Part shown: piece by piece, positions 1-4,464 of the stretch
Numbering within the stretch: position 1 is the stretch's first letter
Layout of the letters: each line of letters starts with the position of its first letter
Origin: CAYMST01 sp964393115
GTDB taxonomy: Bacteria > Bacteroidota > Bacteroidia > Cytophagales > Cyclobacteriaceae
DNA: 6,788 nucleotides
NCBI GenBank assembly: GCA_964393115.1
Contig: CAYMST010000259.1
Location: 1 to 6,788, forward strand
Reading direction: 5' to 3'
Made by a program: the position numbers and the translations under genes
Notes under the pieces: model-generated
Told to the model about the DNA's origin: nothing
The model's database searches: none
Seen by the model: only the letters and a program-made list of their open reading frames with translations

Positions 1-77
1 TAAAACCTAAAATAGAGAACGAGCATACTAACCAAAAAAAAATAGATAAGGCTGAATTGACGGGTTTTGCTATTTAA
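1..77 (+). CDS. 3' end of an unidentified upstream gene (partial, cut by window start)
   Basis: The frame beginning at base 3 is open to a TAA at 75-77 and encodes about 24 residues, hydrophilic and rich in Lys, Asn and Glu, ending in ELTGFAI. The other two forward frames meet stops within the first dozen bases. Such a charged tail is typical of a protein C-terminus, but at this length an open frame is easily due to chance. The stop lies 45 bases before the primase start and inside the proposed primase promoter. No family can be assigned. Confidence 0.35.
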   Translation, partial: KPKIENEHTNQKKIDKAELTGFAI

Positions 78-85
78 CTTACGAT
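57..85 (+). promoter_or_regulatory. Probable sigma70-type promoter of the primase gene
   Basis: TTGACG (57-62) matches the -35 consensus at five of six positions. After exactly 17 bases, TACGAT (80-85) matches the -10 consensus at four of six. Transcription would begin near base 92, giving a leader of about 30 bases before the ATG at 123. It overlaps the stop of the partial upstream frame. Assignment is by consensus only. Confidence 0.45.
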
Positions 86-122
86 TTATGCTCAATATGT
101 AAGCAGTCCTTTGTTGTAGAGT

Positions 123-1067
123 ATGAATGTTGCCCAAGCGAAAGCAATACCTTTAGAAGAAATCCTTTCAAAACAAGGCTACGAACCAGTAGAAACAAGA
201 AAAAATGGTCGTGAACTCTGGTATTTTTCCCCATTTCGAGACGAAAAAACGCCCTCCTTCGTCATAGATACCGTTGAAAATATATGGAATGACTTTGCTG
301 AAAGTGGGAATCAACATCAAAATTGTGCAGGTGGGAAAGTCATAGACTATATGATCAAACATCAAAACACGGATGTTTCAGGCGCATTGAGTGCATTAAA
401 GCAACTTTTTGGGGGTCAAGTACCACAAAATAGAAGACCACACTCAGAGGGGCTTAAATTGCAAAAAAATGAATTGCTGAAAGTTCTCTCGATCAAGCCT
501 GTATTTTCTGATGCTTTGTTTCAATATCTCCAGAGCAGAAAAATTGATAGGAAACTTGTTGATAGATACCTTAAGCAAATACTTTTTCTCAACATACAAA
601 CGGGTTCACAAAGCTTTGCTCTCGGTTTTAAAAATGACATTGAAGGCTTCGAAATCAGAAATAAGTATTTTAAAGGGCTGATTGGTGAACGCTCAATAAC
701 GGCTATTGAAGGACAGGGCGATCACAAATCAGTACAGCTCATAGAAGGCTTTTTTGACTTCCTTTCACTGATGACAATCTACCAAAAGGAAACTCCTATA
801 TCGGATGTAATCGTTTTGAATGGAGCGACTATGATTCAGGCTGCAATAGATCATATAAAAACCAAAGACTACGCTCATATTCAAACTTGGTTTGACAACG
901 ACAAAGGCGGTAGTAATGCAAATGATCGCTTAAAGAAAGCTTTTTCAAATGCCAGCATTTCCATTAAGCCGCAGAATGAAAAATATTATGGTTTCAAGGA
1001 TGTGAACGAACTACTAACCAGCCTTGAAAGTCAAGCGATTCAAGACCGTTTCGGGTTGGGTACTTAG
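123..1067 (+). CDS. Toprim-domain DNA primase of mobilizable-element type (DnaG-like)
   Basis: A 314-residue cytoplasmic protein predicted to synthesise RNA primers for plasmid replication or for the transferred strand. The first ~95 residues follow the DnaG zinc-domain pattern (YFSPFRDEKTPSF at about 34-46, then GGKVIDYM), but the usual CHC2 zinc ligands are absent: Ser and Arg replace the first Cys and His, and only one Cys (in NCAGG) remains. The C-terminal half is a Toprim fold: LIEGFFDFLS gives the catalytic Glu, IVLNGATM the next strand, and WFDNDKGG the DxD metal-binding pair. Length and layout match the short primases common on Bacteroidota mobilizable elements. The ATG follows the proposed promoter at a sensible distance but has no clear Shine-Dalgarno; the N-terminal motif NVAQAKAIPLEEIL supports this start. 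Primase family is confident; its role in replication versus conjugation is inferred. Confidence 0.88.
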   Translation: MNVAQAKAIPLEEILSKQGYEPVETRKNGRELWYFSPFRDEKTPSFVIDTVENIWNDFAESGNQHQNCAGGKVIDYMIKHQNTDVSGALSALKQLFGGQVPQNRRPHSEGLKLQKNELLKVLSIKPVFSDALFQYLQSRKIDRKLVDRYLKQILFLNIQTGSQSFALGFKNDIEGFEIRNKYFKGLIGERSITAIEGQGDHKSVQLIEGFFDFLSLMTIYQKETPISDVIVLNGATMIQAAIDHIKTKDYAHIQTWFDNDKGGSNANDRLKKAFSNASISIKPQNEKYYGFKDVNELLTSLESQAIQDRFGLGT

Positions 1068-1095
1068 CGTTAATTTAAAGGCAGCAAATCAGATA

Positions 1096-1284
1096 TTAAG
1101 TAAGCACATTCCCTCTTCTTTTTTTGGTTAGCAGCGCCCCAATTAGCTCAATATGTCTCAACTCTTTTAATACTTCTCGAAGCTCTTAGACGTTAGTGAA
1201 TGGCTCTTTCTTTTATTTCCACTCGTTTAGCTCTTTTTTTGATTGATTAAATATGGAATCATGACAGGTCGCCCTTGACCGTCA
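1096..1284 (-). pseudogene. Possible decayed minus-strand reading frame
   Basis: This covers most of the 342-base gap after the primase. On the minus strand, one frame ending at TAA 1096-1098 reads like protein: ELREVLKELRHIELIGALL followed by a basic tail. It is interrupted by two in-frame TAA codons (1186-1188 and 1213-1215), each one base away from GAA or CAA. Upstream, across a run of seven adenines (1234-1240), the neighbouring frame continues plausibly with FYVDGQGRPVMIPYLINQ. Two nonsense changes plus one frameshift would make this a dead gene fragment. The alternative is AT-rich intergenic DNA that happens to look codon-like. No family is recognised. Confidence 0.22.
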
Positions 1285-1299
1285 ACATAAAATTTCCCC

Positions 1300-1318
1300 A
1301 AGCCCGAAACGGGCTTTT
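1300..1318 (+). terminator. Short GC-rich hairpin, possible intrinsic terminator
   Basis: AAGCCCG (1300-1306), loop AAA, CGGGCTT (1310-1316) form a perfect 7-bp stem, followed by only two further T residues. The compact GC stem resembles an intrinsic terminator reading rightward, which would close the primase transcript before the next promoter. The weak T tract makes a structural or protein-binding role equally possible. It sits in the middle of a wider inverted repeat, ACAGGTCG (1264-1271) and CGACCTGT (1360-1367). Confidence 0.35.
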
Positions 1319-1340
1319 CCTCGCGAGCCAAATTTTTTGT

Positions 1341-1370
1341 TTGACCGTCTGCGTGTCTTCGACCTGTTAT
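1341..1370 (+). promoter_or_regulatory. Weak candidate promoter for the 63-residue protein
   Basis: TTGACC (1341-1346) matches the -35 consensus at five of six positions. TGTTAT (1365-1370) matches the -10 at four of six, with an 18-base spacer. TTGACCGTC also occurs at 1275-1283 as a direct repeat, so the element may be a regulator site or a duplicated promoter rather than the true start region. Confidence 0.3.
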
Positions 1371-1409
1371 CAGGCTTCCATCATCAACCAAAGAAAAGGA
1401 GTATCCAAG

Positions 1410-1601
1410 ATGGATGAAGACAAGAAAACCAACAACCCACCAAGCCACAATGTCTTTCGTGTAGATGGGCAAGGCTCACAAGCCACATGGACAAAGGTCG
1501 GGGTATTGTTCCAAAACAAAGGTGAAGGGTACAGTTTGATCCTTCACGATCTTAAAGAAGATCTTCGGTTTGTTTGCATGGTCAATAAACCTAGAGACTA
1601 A
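1410..1601 (+). CDS. Small conserved-type protein of mobilization regions, function unknown
   Basis: A 63-residue protein. An upstream in-frame start at 1275 (TTG) would give 108 residues, but AAGGAG at 1396-1401, eight bases before the ATG at 1410, clearly favours the shorter form, and the longer N-terminus would be translated from hairpin and promoter-like DNA. The sequence SHNVFRVDGQG...TWTKVGVLFQNKGEGYSLIL follows the pattern of small proteobacterial proteins that I recall as 'P(S/T)H.VY.V...W..IG.A(W/F)..K.G.G.NL.L', often found on conjugative or mobilizable DNA and of no established function. It has no membrane segment or signal peptide and is probably a soluble single beta-rich domain. 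A strong hairpin follows the stop by 26 bases, so it looks like a one-gene transcript between the primase and mob genes. Confidence 0.7.
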   Translation: MDEDKKTNNPPSHNVFRVDGQGSQATWTKVGVLFQNKGEGYSLILHDLKEDLRFVCMVNKPRD

Positions 1602-1627
1602 TCCTAAATTCAAAAAACTAAAAAGTT

Positions 1628-1660
1628 CTTCTGGTCGCATTGCGGCCAGAAGTCATTTTG
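1628..1660 (+). terminator. Intrinsic terminator after the 63-residue gene
   Basis: CTTCTGGTCGC (1628-1638), loop ATT, GCGGCCAGAAG (1642-1652) form an 11-bp stem with a single T-G wobble, followed by TCATTTTG. Its position 26 bases after the stop at 1601 fits a terminator. The T tract is interrupted, so efficiency is uncertain. The stem is nearly symmetric and could also act on minus-strand transcripts. Confidence 0.6.
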
Positions 1661-1667
1661 CTACATT

Positions 1668-1790
1668 TCAATCCTTGGCTTTTATTTCTTGGTAAAGTGC
1701 AAATATATTTTCCATCTCAATATATGGATGTTTCAAGTTTCGCATCAGTAAATCGGCATTTCTACAAAAGTCGTAGTTTGCGGTTAAGGC
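1668..1790 (-). pseudogene. Short protein-like open frame, possible gene remnant
   Basis: The minus strand is open for 40 codons, ending in TGA at 1668-1670, with stops just upstream at 1791-1793. The reading NADLLMRNLKHPYIEMENIF... is amphipathic and looks coding, but only the last 25 residues follow an ATG (1743-1745), and no Shine-Dalgarno precedes it. It could be the 3' stub of a lost gene, a tiny peptide gene, or chance: a 40-codon open frame is not rare in AT-rich DNA. No family is recognised. Confidence 0.18.
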
Positions 1791-1885
1791 TTAGAGTTAG
1801 CTTTTTTCAGAGTGGGTAGATTTCCGTGGAAAACTAAGTGCATTGGTGTGTCATCACTAGTGGAACTAATTACCATTAATTAAGG

Positions 1886-1913
1886 TTGTCATATCAGAGT
1901 AGCAAGATATGTT
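1886..1913 (+). promoter_or_regulatory. Candidate promoter of the mobC-relaxase operon
   Basis: TTGTCA (1886-1891, five of six -35 positions) and TATGTT (1908-1913, four of six -10 positions) are separated by 16 bases. The -10 lies inside the left arm of the large stem-loop at 1902-1938, so a relaxosome bound at oriT would cover the promoter. Such autoregulation is common in mobilization operons. The leader to the mobC ATG would be about 105 bases. Confidence 0.35.
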
Positions 1914-1986
1914 TTTGTATGCACAAAAACTTTCTTGCAAAGGGGTTTAACACCCCGTTTGATCCCCGTTTCCGATCCATGATCGG
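1902..1986 (+). other. Candidate origin of transfer (oriT): clustered stem-loops upstream of mobC
   Basis: Three hairpins are packed into 85 bases directly upstream of the mob operon. The first pairs GCAAGA (1902-1907) with TCTTGC (1933-1938) and, inside it, GTTTTTGT (1911-1918) with ACAAAAAC (1923-1930): 14 bp broken by a 3/2 internal loop, with an ATGC apex. The second pairs GGGGT (1942-1946) with ACCCC (1952-1956). The third pairs CCGATC (1972-1977) with GATCGG (1981-1986). CCCCGTTT is directly repeated at 1953-1960 and 1964-1971, 11 bases apart. MOBP oriTs usually lie just upstream of the accessory and relaxase genes, with an inverted repeat beside nic. I recognise no nic consensus, so the strand and cut position are not assigned. 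Confidence 0.5.
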
Positions 1987-1993
1987 TTCAGTC

Positions 1994-2017
1994 TTTTTCT
2001 AGTGTGTCACTAAAAAA
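1994..2017 (+). promoter_or_regulatory. Hairpin just before the mobC start, possible operator or translational control
   Basis: TAGTG (2000-2004), loop TGT, CACTA (2008-2012) form a 5-bp stem. After one mismatch, the TTTT of 1995-1998 pairs with AAAA at 2014-2017. The structure ends nine bases before the mobC ATG and lies where a Shine-Dalgarno would be. A related element, GTGTGTCATCACTAG, occurs at 1846-1860 beside the palindrome CACTAGTG (1855-1862). A ribbon-helix-helix MobC could bind these sites, but that is inference. Confidence 0.3.
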
Positions 2018-2026
2018 TCTGTAGAT

Positions 2027-2359
2027 ATGGCCCGACCAACAAAAGCCGATAAAGATCGCTTTTCACATAGACTACCAGCCATCCGATGCACGGAATCAGA
2101 CATCCGTGTCATCAAGCAAAAAGCGGAAAAGTCTAATTCCTCTTTGAGCGAATATATCCGTCAAATGGCACTTGACGGAGAAATCATTGTGCAGCAGGGC
2201 AACGATAACTTTCCACTTTTACAAGAGCTAAAGCGTAGTGGTAATAACCTTAACCAAGTATCGAGGTGGTTCAACGAACAAGGCGTAGAACCTATCGAAC
2301 TTCGTGAAGTTCTTGCTACCCATAACCTAGTTTTAACCAAACTTCTCAATTCGTTATGA
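2027..2359 (+). CDS. mobC: MobC-type mobilization accessory protein (ribbon-helix-helix)
   Basis: A 110-residue DNA-binding relaxosome component expected to bind oriT, help melt the nic region for the relaxase, and probably repress its own operon. The basic N-terminus MARPTKADKDRFSHRLPAIR leads into a ribbon-helix-helix-like segment: TESDIRVIKQKAEKSN, then SLSEYIRQMALDGE at about residues 39-52. The C-terminal half carries the hallmark of the MobC family, LLQELKRSGNNLNQVSRWFN at about 64-83, ending in a helical ELREVLATHNLVLTKLL. Length is normal for the family. The ATG lies right after the oriT candidate, without a recognisable Shine-Dalgarno. Its TGA overlaps the relaxase ATG in an ATGA junction, so the two are translationally coupled. 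This is the standard proteobacterial mobC-mobA arrangement. Confidence 0.85.
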   Translation: MARPTKADKDRFSHRLPAIRCTESDIRVIKQKAEKSNSSLSEYIRQMALDGEIIVQQGNDNFPLLQELKRSGNNLNQVSRWFNEQGVEPIELREVLATHNLVLTKLLNSL

Positions 2360-3762
2360 TCCCCAGAGTGGCACAAAGAGGCTCCTCATTCAAAGGGGCT
2401 GGCCAATACTATTTGCACGATAAAGACAAAGACTCCAGTGAAAGAGTAGCATGGACACACACGCATAATATTCCAACAGAAGACCCCGAACTGGCTATGA
2501 AGTGGATGGCTCATACGTCCATCAATCGAGATCGGCTAAAACAGGATATGGGTGTCTCTAATGTTGGGCGAAAATCTCACAATAAGCCTGTTTACTCCTT
2601 TTCCCTTGCTTGGCATCCAGAGCAAACCCCTGAAAAAGAACATATGCTAGGTTCAGCTTTAAAAGCTTTAGAGCATATAGGTTTATATAAGCACGAAGCT
2701 GTTATAGTAGCACACAACGAAACTGATCATCCTCATGTTCATGTGATAGCAAACCTTGTTAATCCCGAAAACGGTAAAACACTTCAACCCAGTAACGACC
2801 GTTTCAAGCTCTCTCTTTGGGCAGAGCAATACGAAAAAGAACATGGAAAAGTCTATTGCTCCGAGCGTGTTGTCAATAACGAGAAAAGGCGTGAAAAAGA
2901 GTATGTGAAGCATCGAGAAGAGAAGGTTAATATTGCACCTCAAATTCAAGAGCTTTATCAGCAATCCGATAATGGTAAAGCTTTTCAAGCTGCATTAGAA
3001 GAAGCTGGCTATACTTTAGCTAAAGGTGATCGTAGAGGTTATGTTCTTGTCGGTGATGACGGGAAAATATTTAGCCTTTCCCGTCAACTGAAAGAACAAA
3101 GAGCCAAGGACATTAAAGAACGATTAGCAGATATTAACCAAGATAAATTGTTATCTGCAAAATTACTTTCAGAAGAAAGAATGATCTTCGATCGTGATCA
3201 ATATGAAACCGAGAGGCAGAAAAGTATTGTAGATGCAGCAATTGAAGAATCTGAAAAAGCAGCTAATAAGAATGAAGTTGATAAGAAACAGCCAGAAAAG
3301 CAGTCTGTAAAATCTAAGGAAACTACTAGTGATAACAAGCCACAGTATCATTATTCTAGCTTTGCTGAAGAACTAGATGAAATCCGTAAATCAGAAAGAC
3401 AACAAGACCTTATAAGGCTTAGAAAGGAAAAAGAACTAACTGAATTTTACAAGCGGGATAATTATGTAAGGGAGATTGCAGAGCTAAAAGAAAAACTCAC
3501 CAGCTTCAAGTCATTTTTTCAGAAGAAACAAATTGAAAATCAGTTATCTAATCTTGAGGCAACTTTAAAGAATATTGATCAGCGGATGGCTGAACAAAGA
3601 GTTTCATCTATTCGACAAAGTGAGCAGCCAGTTTCTAATGAACAACCAATCAATTCTAATGACAATGAATTAACCCAAGAACAAAAGATGGAAGAGTATG
3701 ATAAGAGGATGAAACTCTTCCTAGAAAAGAAAAAGGACAAAAACCGAGGACTTGAGAGATAG
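2356..3762 (+). CDS. mobA: MOBP-type relaxase (conjugative nicking enzyme)
   Basis: A 468-residue relaxase that would cleave one strand at oriT through a tyrosine, stay bound to the 5' end and pilot the DNA into the recipient. The catalytic tyrosine is probably Y18 or Y19 in SFKGAGQYYLHDK. The metal-binding histidine motif is HNETDHPHVHVIAN at residues 120-133 (H125, H127 and H129 the likely triad). ERVAWTHTHNI and SFSLAWHPEQ are further conserved blocks of the alphaproteobacterial-looking branch. Residues ~205-245 (AFQAALEEAGYTLAKGDRRGYVL) form the small domain often following the nuclease core. From about 280 to 430 the chain is Glu/Lys/Gln-rich and predicted coiled coil. The last 24 residues resemble the end of the protein encoded at 4048-4464 and may be the coupling-protein/T4SS signal. 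Translation is coupled to mobC. The 3' third is more AT-rich than the nuclease part. A convergent gene ends six bases past the stop. Confidence 0.92.
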   Translation: MIPRVAQRGSSFKGAGQYYLHDKDKDSSERVAWTHTHNIPTEDPELAMKWMAHTSINRDRLKQDMGVSNVGRKSHNKPVYSFSLAWHPEQTPEKEHMLGSALKALEHIGLYKHEAVIVAHNETDHPHVHVIANLVNPENGKTLQPSNDRFKLSLWAEQYEKEHGKVYCSERVVNNEKRREKEYVKHREEKVNIAPQIQELYQQSDNGKAFQAALEEAGYTLAKGDRRGYVLVGDDGKIFSLSRQLKEQRAKDIKERLADINQDKLLSAKLLSEERMIFDRDQYETERQKSIVDAAIEESEKAANKNEVDKKQPEKQSVKSKETTSDNKPQYHYSSFAEELDEIRKSERQQDLIRLRKEKELTEFYKRDNYVREIAELKEKLTSFKSFFQKKQIENQLSNLEATLKNIDQRMAEQRVSSIRQSEQPVSNEQPINSNDNELTQEQKMEEYDKRMKLFLEKKKDKNRGLER

Positions 3763-3768
3763 AAATTC

Positions 3769-3999
3769 CTAATGGACGGTTTTATAGTCTTTAAAGCCAC
3801 TGATCTTGGTGTGAAGGTATTTAATAGCTCTATAATGAACGTTTGCTGCCTTCATAGGATCACCAGAGCCTAAGTTTTCAATATTTCTCAAGAAGAAGTC
3901 TTTTGCCCTTAATATATCATCTTCCGTTAGCTCTAAATCCGACTTTTTGAGCTTACTAAGCTCATCAAGATAGACTTTGATCTTTGCCATGTCATTCAT
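3769..3999 (-). CDS. Small helical protein of unknown function, antisense between relaxase and next gene
   Basis: A 76-residue protein that I do not recognise. It is charged and mostly helical (MAKIKVYLDELSKLKKSDLE, then LTEDDILRAKDFFLRNIENL), followed by a GSGDP turn and a helix with HYRAIKYLHTKISGF. It has no cysteines and no membrane segment, and is probably cytoplasmic. It is likely a real gene because it has the best expression signals in the window: GAGGA (4007-4011), seven bases before the ATG, and a near-consensus promoter at 4026-4054. A second ATG at 3988-3990 fits the ribosome site less well. Its stop lies six bases from the relaxase stop (convergent). Its promoter collides with the start of the plus-strand gene at 4048. 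A small regulator, antitoxin-like or entry-exclusion-type protein would fit the position, but nothing in the sequence proves any of these. Confidence 0.65.
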   Translation of the reverse strand: MNDMAKIKVYLDELSKLKKSDLELTEDDILRAKDFFLRNIENLGSGDPMKAANVHYRAIKYLHTKISGFKDYKTVH

Positions 4000-4025
4000 C
4001 TTATTTTCCTCTCATACACTCTTAT

Positions 4026-4054
4026 ATTGTACCATGTATATCTAAATATGTCAA
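4026..4054 (-). promoter_or_regulatory. Near-consensus sigma70 promoter of the 76-residue gene
   Basis: On the minus strand, TTGACA (4054-4049) is a perfect -35 and TACAAT (4031-4026) matches the -10 at five of six positions, with the ideal 17-base spacer. Transcription would start near 4019, giving a leader of about 20 bases containing GAGGA. It is the strongest promoter-like sequence seen in the window. It physically overlaps the possible start codons of the divergent plus-strand gene (4048 and 4057). Confidence 0.7.
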
Positions 4055-4464
4055 TTATGGAACATGATGTAGATGCTTTAAAGAACTTGTTGTCATCTTA
4101 TGATCAGCACTTTAATGATGAAAAGGCGAAAGCACAGAGACAGTTGGATGAAAAAATATCATTGAATAAATCCAGCAGTACAAAGCCACTAAATGATAAA
4201 GATATAAGTAACATAACAAACAACTTCTGGAAGCAAAAGCAACCCGTACTTAATGCATTTCAAGAAAAGTTAAGTAAAGCGATGCTACAAGGAATTGCAG
4301 ATTCTAGAGAAGGACTAGTTGAATTAATTCAGGAAAACTCAAAATCAAATGAAGTGAGTAATGACAGTTTATCACCTGAATTCAATAAGATGGATGCATA
4401 CGAAGAGCGGATGAATAAATTTAGAGAAAATAAGAAATCAATGACGAAAGGGAGAGAGCTTTAA
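4048..4464 (+). CDS. Unrecognised protein with a relaxase-like C-terminal tail; candidate coupling-protein cargo or relaxosome partner
   Basis: About 138 residues, hydrophilic, helical and without cysteines or membrane segments. The N-terminal half (HDVDALKNLLSSYDQHFNDE...) is Lys/Asp/Asn-rich, the middle (NNFWKQKQPVLNAFQEKLSKAM) amphipathic, and SNEVSNDSLSPEFN a flexible linker. The final 24 residues (4390-4461), starting MDAYEERMNKF and ending KGREL, align without gaps to the relaxase C-terminus (MEEYDKRMKLF...), with 10 identities and both ending at the stop. This suggests a shared signal read by the coupling protein encoded next door, or a common relaxosome contact. The start is unsure: ATG 4048 is chosen, ATG 4057 is equally possible and TTG 4027 less likely; none has a Shine-Dalgarno. 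TATATT at 4023-4028 could be a -10 without a good -35. The stop overlaps the coupling-protein stop by four bases, tail to tail. Function unproven. Confidence 0.65.
   Translation: MSIMEHDVDALKNLLSSYDQHFNDEKAKAQRQLDEKISLNKSSSTKPLNDKDISNITNNFWKQKQPVLNAFQEKLSKAMLQGIADSREGLVELIQENSKSNEVSNDSLSPEFNKMDAYEERMNKFRENKKSMTKGREL

Noticed and set aside
1200..1250. 16-residue plus-strand peptide starting at ATG 1200
   Set aside because: It has no Shine-Dalgarno, is low complexity, and overlaps the possible decayed frame; nothing supports translation.
1227..1472. 81-residue minus-strand open frame with an ATG at 1472
   Set aside because: Its 5' two thirds are antisense to the 63-residue gene that has a good ribosome site, and it reads through the hairpin. 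Only its last part was kept, as a piece of the possible decayed frame.
1815..1835. TTTCC-GT-GGAAA mini-palindrome as an oriT core
   Set aside because: A 5-bp stem with a 2-base loop is too small and lies apart from the stronger stem-loop cluster at 1902-1986.
2683..2988. 101-residue minus-strand open frame inside the relaxase
   Set aside because: It lies wholly antisense to conserved relaxase motifs, including the His triad; its Phe/Leu/Ile-rich composition is that expected opposite a Lys/Glu/Asn-rich coding strand.
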